Source of the DNA: an uncultured Eubacterium sp.
GTDB taxonomy: Bacteria; Bacillota; Clostridia; Lachnospirales; Lachnospiraceae
Reading direction: 5' to 3'
Assembly: GCA_958446835.1 (NCBI GenBank)
Contig: CAUCXT010000003.1
Span: forward strand, 1-64,000
DNA length: 64,000 nt
The translations under genes were made by a program, and so were the position numbers. The notes below the pieces were generated by a model, which saw only the letters and a list, made by a program, of their open reading frames with translations, did no database searches and was not told the DNA's origin. This document shows positions 8,832 to 16,724 of this stretch, piece by piece; within the stretch, counting starts at the first letter, position 1; each line of letters begins with the position of its first letter.

Positions 8832-10322
8832 CTACACTCCAAGAATATTCCTTACAGTCTCTTCCATCTGTGTCTTATCACACACTCTGTTGTGGAGAAC
8901 AGGTGCAGTCCTGATATCCTCTATCGCCTGAGGAACTGCCACATTGGCAATCTTGGATAATTCGTCGACAAGCTCAAAGTCTGTCATGCTGTCATACTTA
9001 GCCTTGTCGATTGCGTCCATGACGCTTCTTGTAAACTTGAACGGACTGGCTGTCGACGCAATAACCGTCTTGGTCTTGTCACCTGAATTCTCGGTATACT
9101 TCTTATAGACAGCGGCTGCAACTGCTGTATGAGTATCAATGACATAGCCTGTATCCTCATATATTGCCTTGATTGTATCGGCAGTCTCCTTCTCACTCGC
9201 GTAATTTCCGTAGAAATCATCAAGCTGTGCCTTCATGGAATCAGTAATCTCATAGCGTCCGTTCTCCTTAAGCTGGCTCATAAGGCTGCGGTTAGCCTCA
9301 GCAGAACCACCTGCAATCCTGTATATAAGTCTCTCAAGGTTGCTTGAGATAAGAATATCCATTGACGGAGAGCTGGTAAGCTTAAATTCTCTGTTCCTGT
9401 CATATACACCTGTTGAAAAGAAATCATACAATACCTTATTCTCATTTGAAGCACATACAAGCTTTCCAATAGGAAGTCCCATATTCTTTGCATAGAACGC
9501 AGCAAGAATGTTTCCGAAATTTCCTGTAGGAACCACAACATTAATCTTCTCCCCTTCAGCAATCTCCTCGTTGGCAAGAAGCTTGACATAAGCATACACA
9601 TAATAAACAATCTGAGGAACAAGTCTGCCTATGTTAATTGAGTTAGCCGATGAGAACTGATAGCCTGCACCATCAAGCTCCTTGGCAAGCTCCTTATTTC
9701 CGAATATATTCTTGACACCTGTCTGCGCATCATCAAAATTACCCTTGATAGCCACAACGTATGTATTATCGCCCTTCTGTGTAACCATCTGTTTCTCCTG
9801 AATAGGGCTTACTCCATCCTTCGGATAAAATACAATAATCTTGGTTCCCTTCACATCGGCAAAACCGGCAAGTGCAGCCTTACCTGTATCTCCCGATGTG
9901 GCTGTCAGAATAACGATATCGTTCTTAATGTTATTTTTCTTAGCAGATGTTGTCATAAGATGTGGCAGAATCGAAAGTGCCATATCCTTAAATGCAATCG
10001 TAGCACCATGGAACAGCTCAAGAAAATATGCGCCGTCCGCCTTCACAAGAGGTGCAATCTCAGTTGTATCGAACTTCGAATCGTACGCATTCGCTATACA
10101 GCTTTTAAGTTCTTCCTCTGTAAAATCTGTGAGAAAAAGCTTCATTACTTCATAGGCAACCTCACCATAGCTCATATCCGCAAGCTCTTTAAGACTCTTA
10201 TCAAGAACCGGTATGGTCTCCGGAACAAAAAGACCGCCGTCATCGGCAAGACCTTTAAGAATAGCCTTTGAGGCTGTCACTCTAACACTGTCATCCCTAG
10301 TACTTTTATAAAATAATTCCAT
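8832..10322 (-). CDS. thrC: Threonine synthase
   Basis: A 496-residue PLP enzyme that converts O-phosphohomoserine to threonine. It shows the N-terminal YKSTRDDSVRVTASKAILKGLADDGGLFVP signature, the PLP lysine Lys112 in ATIAFKDMALS, the phosphate-binding SGDTGKAALAG loop and the NSINIGRLVPQIVYY segment. Length matches the long bacterial/fungal-type threonine synthases. The start at 10322 is chosen for GGAGG 5-6 nt upstream; a frame 12 codons longer lacks a site. It is monocistronic; aspartate-pathway asd lies far away at 50.5 kb. Confidence 0.93.
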   Translation of the reverse strand: MELFYKSTRDDSVRVTASKAILKGLADDGGLFVPETIPVLDKSLKELADMSYGEVAYEVMKLFLTDFTEEELKSCIANAYDSKFDTTEIAPLVKADGAYFLELFHGATIAFKDMALSILPHLMTTSAKKNNIKNDIVILTATSGDTGKAALAGFADVKGTKIIVFYPKDGVSPIQEKQMVTQKGDNTYVVAIKGNFDDAQTGVKNIFGNKELAKELDGAGYQFSSANSINIGRLVPQIVYYVYAYVKLLANEEIAEGEKINVVVPTGNFGNILAAFYAKNMGLPIGKLVCASNENKVLYDFFSTGVYDRNREFKLTSSPSMDILISSNLERLIYRIAGGSAEANRSLMSQLKENGRYEITDSMKAQLDDFYGNYASEKETADTIKAIYEDTGYVIDTHTAVAAAVYKKYTENSGDKTKTVIASTASPFKFTRSVMDAIDKAKYDSMTDFELVDELSKIANVAVPQAIEDIRTAPVLHNRVCDKTQMEETVRNILGV

Positions 10323-10392
10323 AGCGTCCTCCAACAGATTATTTTTTAACTGCTTCATGTAACAGGCATTGCAGTATACATTTAAAACAAAA

Positions 10393-10417
10393 GGCGATAA
10401 GCCTAATACTTATCGCC
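10393..10417 (-). terminator. Terminator of the SleB-type hydrolase gene
   Basis: GGCGATAAG (10393-10401) pairs perfectly with CTTATCGCC (10409-10417). On the minus strand the stem is followed by TTTTGTTTT. Confidence 0.85.
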
Positions 10418-10456
10418 AATTTTATCACACTTTATTCCATTAAACAAGTAAAATCT

Positions 10457-11263
10457 TTAATAAAAATTAAAGAAAACATGTCCATTATATTCGAACAGCC
10501 TGTTAAGGTTCATAGCGAACCAGCTTCCCTCTCCCGCCGATGCCGACGCTGCGAAGAAAAGTGCTCCGTCCGAATAATCTTCACCGACAAGTGCCCTGTC
10601 AACAGCTTCGTATGATGTGTCCGTCAGTGTGACGGAATAAAATCTTCCATCCATAATAGGCTGGAACTGTACTCCGTTTCCCTGATAAATTACATCTGTT
10701 ACATTATCAGGAAATTCCTTAGAAAATACTCTGTTTATTACTACATTGGCAACCAGAATCTTTGCTTTCACATCAAGTCCTGTCGCTTCAGCCTCAACAA
10801 TGCGGACAAGATTGTTATAATCATCTTCCGTAATTGCAATAATCGGACTGATATAATCTGCACTTACAAGTATTTCATCCGATTCTGTTTCTGCCATCTG
10901 GGAATTCACATCTGCATAGACACATTTATACTTCAAAAGATTTTTTTCTATATCCAGATCTATCAACGGATTAGCCGCAAACTGTATCTGCTGTTCTGTG
11001 TCATTAATAAGAGATGTGAATACTGCCTTCTCTTCATCAGTGTCATCATCGTCCTCTTCATCTTCCGCAGCAACCTGTCCGGTTCCTGTGTTGGAGGAAA
11101 CTACATTGTTCTTTCCGCCGCCACCATAGCATGTAGAATTCAGACACACAACCGCAATCACAGCTGAACCCGAAGCGATTATAGCACATCTTCTGTACAT
11201 GCTCTTTGTAATGGTTCTGAAGAAACTAAAAACACCATTAAAGAGCGAAAAAATATTCTTCAT
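10457..11263 (-). CDS. Secreted cell-wall hydrolase, SleB/Hydrolase_2 family
   Basis: A 268-residue exported protein: a hydrophobic segment at about residues 23-40, an acidic linker (AAEDEEDDDDTDEEK), then a C-terminal SleB-type domain (EDDYNNLVRIVEAEATGLDVKAKILVANVVINRV ... FQPIMDGRFYSV ... GALFFAASASAGEGSWFA). The family includes spore-cortex lytic enzymes and vegetative peptidoglycan hydrolases; the catalytic glutamate is likely in the RIVEAEA motif. No spore genes are nearby, so a vegetative or germination role cannot be decided. The start at 11263 has GAGG 7 nt upstream. A promoter lies at 11309-11336 and a terminator at 10393. Confidence 0.8.
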   Translation of the reverse strand: MKNIFSLFNGVFSFFRTITKSMYRRCAIIASGSAVIAVVCLNSTCYGGGGKNNVVSSNTGTGQVAAEDEEDDDDTDEEKAVFTSLINDTEQQIQFAANPLIDLDIEKNLLKYKCVYADVNSQMAETESDEILVSADYISPIIAITEDDYNNLVRIVEAEATGLDVKAKILVANVVINRVFSKEFPDNVTDVIYQGNGVQFQPIMDGRFYSVTLTDTSYEAVDRALVGEDYSDGALFFAASASAGEGSWFAMNLNRLFEYNGHVFFNFY

Positions 11264-11280
11264 CTTTAAACCTCTCATTT

Positions 11281-11657
11281 CAAATCAATGTTTTTCGTTC
11301 TTTTTGCAATTATATTTATGAAATTGATTTTGTCAATCAAAACGCTTTTTTTTGTGAAAAACGTCTTTTGTAACATTTTCGTAACATTTTTCATTGGCAT
11401 TATATCCATATATTTTGTAATTTATACTTATTTTTTGTGCATAATGACACTTGAAATTTTTCTTTGCTAAATAATCACACAAAATATTCTCGTCTTTTCA
11501 CCGATTTTATTTTTCAAAAGTGGAGAATTCCACCCTATTTTTTTGATATTTTAAGCATTTAAGTGGGGGAAAAGCTTTAAAATCGGGATAAAAACGAAAT
11601 AACAAGTCAAAAAAATGTAACTGCTTACATTTTTTACACATCAAAAGTATCTTTGAA
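11281..11657. other. AT-rich intergenic region, no gene seen
   Basis: Apart from the minus-strand promoter listed separately, this stretch is very AT-rich, with runs of T and several ATTTTC-like repeats. I find no coding frame with a ribosome binding site. Confidence 0.5.
11309..11336 (-). promoter_or_regulatory. Promoter of the SleB-type hydrolase gene
   Basis: Minus-strand TTGACA (11331-11336) and TATAAT (11309-11314) with a 16-nt spacer, about 45 nt upstream of the start codon. Confidence 0.7.
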
Positions 11658-11686
11658 TTGAAAGAATCACAATAACAGGATATAAT
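11658..11686 (+). promoter_or_regulatory. Promoter of the AP2-repeat gene
   Basis: TTGAAA (11658-11663), 17-nt spacer, TATAAT (11681-11686), with transcription expected near 11693, about 40 nt before the ATG. Confidence 0.75.
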
Positions 11687-11734
11687 ACTTGCAGGCATGC
11701 CGCCAAAATAAAATTTAAAGAAAAGAGAACCGCC

Positions 11735-12541
11735 ATGTCACTTCCCGGAGCCTTCAAAGCACAAAAAAAAGACGGCACAGTATACTACCGTGCCTCTATC
11801 ACATACAAAAATAAGCATATAAGCCTTGGCAGCTTTGCAGCCGAAACCGATGCGTCCTCCGCTTACTACGAAGCCCAGGAAATCGTGTCCGACACAGGTA
11901 GTATTTATAACATAGACAGCTACCATGAGCACTGCCGGCTATTATCCTTTGACAAATACATATCTCTTCTCAATTTTCGTGACAATAATTTTTACATTAA
12001 AACACCTATTTATATGGCTAAAAATTATTTTGTCTACTATCTCTCCGAAAATGAAGCCCTCAAGTTCGACGTCGATGACCTTTTCTATTTTTCAAACCAT
12101 TCGATTATGAAAAGACAGGGGTATCTTTTCGTCGCCGACTACGGAATGCAGGTGAATATCCTGTCACGCTACGGAATACGAAGCCACGCTGTCAAAGGGC
12201 GCGATTATGAATTTATAAATGGTGATGACCATGACTACCGCTACCATAATATCCGCATAATCAACCGCTACTATGGCGTTGAGGCAATAAAAAAGAACGG
12301 CCGCACCAGCTACCGTTCCCGTATCCATATAAATGGAAACTATATAATAGGAATATACAGCTCCGAAAACGAAGCTGCCATAGCCTACAACAAGGCCGTG
12401 GCAATGCTTCGCGACAAGGGCTGTACAACCGCATATCCCGAAAATTATATCGAAGATATATCTGCCATAGAATATGCCAAGCTCTACAACTCTGTCAAGC
12501 TTTCAAAGAGCTTCCGTGAGTATCTTTCTACTTATTATTAA
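11735..12541 (+). CDS. AP2-repeat protein with a degenerate HNH-like centre
   Basis: A 268-residue protein with two AP2/ERF-like DNA-binding modules: residues ~16-49 (YYRASITYKNKHISLGSF ... DASSAYYEAQEI) and ~190-225 (YRSRIHINGNYIIGIYSS ... EAAIAYNKAVAML). Between them FINGDDHDYRYHNIRIINRYYG resembles the second half of an HNH homing-endonuclease site (usually NG-x-D-N-R-x-x-N-L-R), but the preceding catalytic His/Asp residues are not recognisable. Such AP2-HNH architecture is typical of phage/intron endonucleases; this copy looks retained as a DNA-binding protein or a dead nuclease. It has its own promoter. Its 3' end overlaps the convergent leuD end by 14 bp. The ribosome binding site is weak. 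Confidence 0.65.
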   Translation: MSLPGAFKAQKKDGTVYYRASITYKNKHISLGSFAAETDASSAYYEAQEIVSDTGSIYNIDSYHEHCRLLSFDKYISLLNFRDNNFYIKTPIYMAKNYFVYYLSENEALKFDVDDLFYFSNHSIMKRQGYLFVADYGMQVNILSRYGIRSHAVKGRDYEFINGDDHDYRYHNIRIINRYYGVEAIKKNGRTSYRSRIHINGNYIIGIYSSENEAAIAYNKAVAMLRDKGCTTAYPENYIEDISAIEYAKLYNSVKLSKSFREYLSTYY

Positions 12542-13013
12542 TATAATTTATAAGTCCGCCCGCTGATATGAGCTTCTGCATGAACTCCGGGAACGCCTGA
12601 CCCTTGTACTGCTTTCCCTTGGTGACATTGGTAATGATACCGCTGTCAAAATCGATATCCACCTGATCACCGTCCTCGATATCCCTGCTCGCCTCTGCGC
12701 ACTCAATTATCGGAAGTCCGATGTTGATGGCATTGCGGTAAAATATTCGCGCGAATGTCTCAGCTATTACGCAGCTCACACCTGCCGCCTTGATTGCGAT
12801 AGGTGCATGCTCCCTCGAAGAACCGCAGCCGAAGTTCTTATCAGCCACAATTATATCCCCTTTATGTACCTTCTTAACGAAATCCTTATCTATATCCTCC
12901 ATGCAATGTGCGGCAAGCTCCGCAGGGTCCGATGAATTAAGATACCTTGCCGGGATTATTACATCCGTATCAACATTGTCGCCGAATTTGAATACTTTTC
13001 CTGATGCTTTCAT
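12528..13013 (-). CDS. leuD: 3-isopropylmalate dehydratase small subunit
   Basis: A 161-residue swivel-domain subunit that with LeuC isomerises 2-isopropylmalate to 3-isopropylmalate in leucine synthesis. It shows NVDTDVIIPARYLN, the substrate-binding loop NFGCGSSREHAPIAIKAAG and the FARIFYRNAINIGLPIIEC block. The ATG at 13013 has GAGG 7 nt upstream; an in-frame TTG two codons earlier is less likely. It lies 41 nt downstream of leuC in one operon and overlaps the convergent AP2-repeat gene by 14 bp. Length is typical of the short clostridial/archaeal LeuD type. Confidence 0.93.
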   Translation of the reverse strand: MKASGKVFKFGDNVDTDVIIPARYLNSSDPAELAAHCMEDIDKDFVKKVHKGDIIVADKNFGCGSSREHAPIAIKAAGVSCVIAETFARIFYRNAINIGLPIIECAEASRDIEDGDQVDIDFDSGIITNVTKGKQYKGQAFPEFMQKLISAGGLINYINNK

Positions 13014-13054
13014 AGCCAATCCTCTTTTCTTCTATATAAATATTATCCAAAATA

Positions 13055-14320
13055 CTATAATCCAAGCTCCGAAGGCTGGCTTATCTTTCCTGTCACAGCA
13101 CTTGCGGCAGCCACAGCCGGGCTTGCAAGATATACCTCCGACTTCACATGTCCCATACGGCCTACGAAGTTACGGTTGGTTGTAGATACACAGCGCTCAC
13201 CCTCTGCAAGAATACCCATATATCCACCAAGGCAAGGACCGCATGTAGGAGTGCTCACTACCGCTCCCGCTTCAATAAATGTCTTTAAGAGACCTTCCTC
13301 CATCGCCTTTAAATAAATAGCCTGTGTCGCCGGAATGATTATAACCCTCAACCCGTCCGCTACCTTTCTGCCCTCAAGAACCTCTGCCGCTATTCTAAGG
13401 TCATCTAAACGTCCATTTGTACAGGAGCCAATCACAACCTGATCAATCTTAACCTCCCCTGCCTCATCGACAGTGTGTGTGTTCTCTGGAAGGTGAGGAA
13501 ATGCCACTGTCGGCTTGAGTGTGCTCAAATCGATAGTGTATGTCTCATCATATACAGCATCCTCGTCCGCCTCATATATGGTATACTTCTTGGTTGAATG
13601 CTCTCTCATGTATGCTTCTGCTATATCATCGACAGGGAATATGCCATTCTTTCCGCCAGCTTCAATTGCCATATTGGCAATGGTAAATCTGTCATCCATA
13701 GACAGGTTCTTAATTCCGTCCCCAACAAACTCCATCGACTTATAAAGTGCTCCGTCAACACCTATCATTCCTATAATATGAAGAATGACATCCTTACCGC
13801 TCACCCACTTAGAAGGCTTGCCTGTAAGCACGAACCTGATTGCCGAAGGCACCTTGAACCATGCCTTTCCTGTAGCCATGCCCGCCGCCATATCGGTTGA
13901 ACCTACTCCGGTTGAGAATGCTCCCAACGCACCATAAGTACAGGTATGCGAATCGGCTCCTATAACCACATCGCCTGCAACCGTAAGACCTTTTTCAGGG
14001 AGAAGAGCATGCTCTATTCCCATCTGTCCTACCTCAAAATAATTGGTTATCTCATTCTTTTTAGCAAACTCTCTCACGCATTTGCAATGTTCCGCAGACT
14101 TGATATCCTTGTTCGGAACAAAATGATCCGGCACAAGCGCAATCTTATCCTTGTCAAATACACCTGTTTTCTTCATCTTATCCATCTCATGGATAGCTAC
14201 CGGAGATGTTATATCGTTGCCAAGAACCAGATCAAGATCTGCTTCAATAAGCTGCCCTGCTTCTACATAAGGAAGACCTGCATGTGCTGCAAGAATCTTC
14301 TGTGTCATCGTCATACCCAT
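13055..14320 (-). CDS. leuC: 3-isopropylmalate dehydratase large subunit
   Basis: A 421-residue aconitase-family subunit carrying the [4Fe-4S] cluster: cysteines in VVIGSCTNGRLDD and in STPTCGPCLGGYMG, plus VVIGADSHTCTYGALGAFSTGVGSTD. The start at 14320 is preferred over a frame 33 codons longer because GAGG stands 7 nt before it and the length then matches family members (~420). It heads the leuC-leuD operon. The divergent LysR gene and the dyad at 14434-14452 suggest LysR-type control. leuA and leuB are not in the window. Confidence 0.93.
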   Translation of the reverse strand: MGMTMTQKILAAHAGLPYVEAGQLIEADLDLVLGNDITSPVAIHEMDKMKKTGVFDKDKIALVPDHFVPNKDIKSAEHCKCVREFAKKNEITNYFEVGQMGIEHALLPEKGLTVAGDVVIGADSHTCTYGALGAFSTGVGSTDMAAGMATGKAWFKVPSAIRFVLTGKPSKWVSGKDVILHIIGMIGVDGALYKSMEFVGDGIKNLSMDDRFTIANMAIEAGGKNGIFPVDDIAEAYMREHSTKKYTIYEADEDAVYDETYTIDLSTLKPTVAFPHLPENTHTVDEAGEVKIDQVVIGSCTNGRLDDLRIAAEVLEGRKVADGLRVIIIPATQAIYLKAMEEGLLKTFIEAGAVVSTPTCGPCLGGYMGILAEGERCVSTTNRNFVGRMGHVKSEVYLASPAVAAASAVTGKISQPSELGL

Positions 14321-14433
14321 AATAATTCCTCTTTCCTGTTCACCAGTCCGAATAATCTCATCGGGCTGATTTGTTGTTACTTGAATAATAACACATTTTC
14401 TGCTATTCTTAAAATACATATTATTTATAGTTA

Positions 14434-14452
14434 TTATAATCTGTAGTTATAA
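14434..14452. promoter_or_regulatory. Candidate LysR operator between leuC and the LysR gene
   Basis: TTATAA-N7-TTATAA (14434-14439 and 14447-14452) forms a dyad in the shared divergent intergenic region, matching the T-N11-A style of LysR boxes. It overlaps the likely minus-strand leuC promoter, where TATAAT reads on the minus strand. Binding is inferred from position only. Confidence 0.4.
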
Positions 14453-14560
14453 CAGTTCTATGCCAAGCTGCCTGCAATGTACCGGCAAATTATACAATTG
14501 CTCATACACTGATTTACATTTTTTAATCAGCTATCCACCATTAAACACAAGGAGAACCAC

Positions 14561-15481
14561 ATGAATAACAATAACAACAACAATATAAATCATGCCACGC
14601 TGAACCTCTACAATATTTTCCTCACCGTCGCGCAGACAATGAACCTGTCCGCAGCCTCCAAAAGGTTATTTATCAGCCAGCCAGCCATAAGTAAGGCGAT
14701 AAAGCAGTTGGAAAATGAGCTCGGCACCACACTGTTCTTCCGCAATTCAAGGGGCGTACAGCTAACCGAGGATGGTGAGCTATTATATTCTCATATTTTT
14801 AATGCCTTCAATGAGATAGCCACAGGCGAACAGCTTCTCAATTCCAGAAAAGAACTTGGCATCGGCAGAATACGTTTCGGAGCCAGCAATACCCTCTGTA
14901 AATATATTCTTCTGCCAAGACTTCAAAAGTACGTCCGCAGGAACCCACATATAAGCATCTCCATCAACTGCCAGTCCTCACTTCATACGCGCTCACTCAT
15001 CGACAACCGCGATATTGATATAGGACTTATTGCAACACCCGATTCACAAAGAGGGCTGAAGCTATATAGTGCCGGCTCCATCCATGACACCTTTGTGGCA
15101 TCCCCCGGGTATATAAAGAACCTTCTTCTGAGGGAAAACACAGATATGAGCAATCTTTTCCACGGAGCCAACCTCATGCTTCTTACAAGGGACAATGTTA
15201 CAAGAACCTACGTGGATTCCTACCTCAATGATATAATGCTGTCGCAGACAACCCTCATGGAGATAGGAAGCATGGATCTGCTTATCGAATTTGCCAAAAC
15301 AGGACTTGGAATAGGCTGTGTCATACGCGAATTTGTAAAAAGTGAGCTTGAGTCCGGTGCACTCATGGAGGTGACACCTCCGAACCTGAACATAAAAAAA
15401 AGAGAGGTAAGCTATTGCGTCAACTCTAACATTCCCCTCTCAAGTGCAGCTATGGATTTCCTCGATAACTACAGGCTATAA
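14561..15481 (+). CDS. LysR-family transcriptional regulator
   Basis: A 306-residue LysR regulator: an N-terminal winged helix-turn-helix (residues ~14-72, YNIFLTVAQTMNLSAASKRLFISQPAISKAIKQLENELGTTLFFR) and a C-terminal effector-binding domain from about 98. A good AAGGAG precedes the ATG. It is divergent from leuC-leuD, so the natural guess is activation of leucine synthesis in response to a pathway intermediate. The N-terminal polyasparagine run (residues 2-8) is an odd low-complexity tail. The effector cannot be read from sequence. Confidence 0.88.
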   Translation: MNNNNNNNINHATLNLYNIFLTVAQTMNLSAASKRLFISQPAISKAIKQLENELGTTLFFRNSRGVQLTEDGELLYSHIFNAFNEIATGEQLLNSRKELGIGRIRFGASNTLCKYILLPRLQKYVRRNPHISISINCQSSLHTRSLIDNRDIDIGLIATPDSQRGLKLYSAGSIHDTFVASPGYIKNLLLRENTDMSNLFHGANLMLLTRDNVTRTYVDSYLNDIMLSQTTLMEIGSMDLLIEFAKTGLGIGCVIREFVKSELESGALMEVTPPNLNIKKREVSYCVNSNIPLSSAAMDFLDNYRL

Positions 15482-15512
15482 AACAGCACCTTTCCTTTCG
15501 CCGGATATGTTG

Positions 15513-15911
15513 TTAATTAGTATCATCAGACAAATTTTCATCGACCTCCACCGTATCCGGTTCGTCCGGGTCGGTCTTATATTTAGGGAAAAGAGGAATT
15601 CCCTCTGCCCAATAATCTACACGCTCATCATACCTCTCATTGAGCCACCGTACAGCAGCAAGCCGCCCCTCCTCCGTAAAAGGAAACTGTGCAGTGGTCT
15701 TTTTCTGTCTTGTCTTATCATAATTATACGGGCCTCTCCATATCGTCACATCGAACAATGCCTCATCATTCTTATGTGGGTCATGATTGAACACAACATT
15801 TTCAAGTGGATTGCGCGCCATCCTGAAATGCATGCCACCACATTCTCCGATATACGGACTACCATACTGAAAAAAATTAAAACCTAATATATCATCTAAT
15901 ACTATTCCCAT
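15513..15911 (-). CDS. Hypothetical protein, 132 residues
   Basis: I do not recognise this family. It is a soluble protein rich in aromatic residues (FNFFQYGSPYIGECGGMHFRMARNPLENVVF, LFDVTIWRGPYNY, VRWLNERYDERVDYW) with a very acidic C-terminal tail (DPDEPDTVEVDENLSDDTN). There is no signal peptide or membrane helix. The start at 15911 has a GGGGAAAGAGA purine stretch upstream; a frame 15 codons longer lacks one. It is convergent with the LysR gene, 31 bp apart. Conserved-looking composition suggests a real gene, but function is unknown. Confidence 0.6.
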   Translation of the reverse strand: MGIVLDDILGFNFFQYGSPYIGECGGMHFRMARNPLENVVFNHDPHKNDEALFDVTIWRGPYNYDKTRQKKTTAQFPFTEEGRLAAVRWLNERYDERVDYWAEGIPLFPKYKTDPDEPDTVEVDENLSDDTN

Positions 15912-16168
15912 TCTCTTTCCCCATATCCATGTTCTATTATTCTTACATGATAACATTTATATGATGTCGGGATCAAAATATGCCTTATACACTCATACAT
16001 TAAATTGGCATGTTTTGCCCCAAACATCATTTATATTATAATGTTTCAATTTTTACTTTTCAATGATGAAAAATGTTACGCACAATCAAATATTGCCATC
16101 CCATGACAGCCAAAATTCTACAGATTAATTATTTGCGGAATTTACGTTTTATAATAATTATTTATGTC

Positions 16169-16184
16169 AATACTTTCAACAGTA
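16169..16184. repeat. 16-nt repeat shared with 8692-8707
   Basis: AATACTTTCAACAGTA occurs here and at 8692-8707, in both cases in intergenic DNA next to AT-rich dyads. It may mark decayed copies of a small dispersed element, or chance in AT-rich sequence. Confidence 0.4.
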
Positions 16185-16246
16185 GTTTAACCAATATTAC
16201 TTGCTAGTTAATTTCAATAGTCCATATTTTTTGGTATTTTGTATTT

Positions 16247-16270
16247 ATCGTTAAATTTTACTTTAACAAT
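16247..16270. promoter_or_regulatory. Candidate autoregulatory operator of the XRE gene
   Basis: ATCGTTAAA (16247-16255), 6 nt, TTTAACAAT (16262-16270): a 9-bp half-site dyad with one mismatch, ending 23 nt before the ATG of the XRE gene. Its position suits repression by the encoded helix-turn-helix protein. Confidence 0.45.
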
Positions 16271-16293
16271 AAATAATGTACAGGAGGTTTTAT

Positions 16294-16638
16294 ATGAATT
16301 GTACTTCCCATGATACTAATCGTATCATAGGCAATAAGATTTACCAGCTTAGGCGTTCTATTAACATGACGCAACAGGAGCTCGCAGAAAAAGTCGGAAT
16401 ATCTGTAACATTCTTATCAGAAATCGAGAACGGACGAAAATCCATGTCCGTGGACACCCTAATCAAGCTTTCAAAAGGTCTTCAGGTTTCACTGGACACA
16501 ATAGTTTTTGGAAAAGATGCCGAAGATGACATGCAAAAAGATGTTGTTTCCATGATGTCAACACTTCCTCTCGAATACAATGAATCCATTCTGGTAATCG
16601 CCCGTGAGTTCACACGCCTTAATCGCAGTAAAAAATAA
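16294..16638 (+). CDS. XRE-family transcriptional regulator
   Basis: A 114-residue Cro/CI-type regulator. The helix-turn-helix spans about residues 13-67 (IIGNKIYQLRRSINMTQQELAEKVGISVTFLSEIENGRKSMSVDTLIKLSKGLQVSLDTIVFG); the remaining 45 residues form a short C-terminal helix region. The start at 16294 follows a strong AGGAGG; a frame six codons longer would overlap the site. A dyad immediately upstream suggests autoregulation. It is monocistronic, ending in a terminator shared with the convergent Na/Pi cotransporter gene. Targets are unknown. Confidence 0.85.
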   Translation: MNCTSHDTNRIIGNKIYQLRRSINMTQQELAEKVGISVTFLSEIENGRKSMSVDTLIKLSKGLQVSLDTIVFGKDAEDDMQKDVVSMMSTLPLEYNESILVIAREFTRLNRSKK

Positions 16639-16642
16639 TAAT

Positions 16643-16682
16643 AAAACCCCATCTCACAGCTTTACCTGTCAGATGGGGCTTT
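16643..16682. terminator. Bidirectional terminator, XRE / Na-Pi cotransporter
   Basis: CCCCATCT (16647-16654) pairs with AGATGGGG (16671-16678), with an inner ACAG/CTGT stem and A/T-rich flanks on both sides. Confidence 0.8.
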
Positions 16683-16724
16683 ATCATAAATATATGCACT
16701 AAAAACTTGTCCTTTGGCGTGGTA

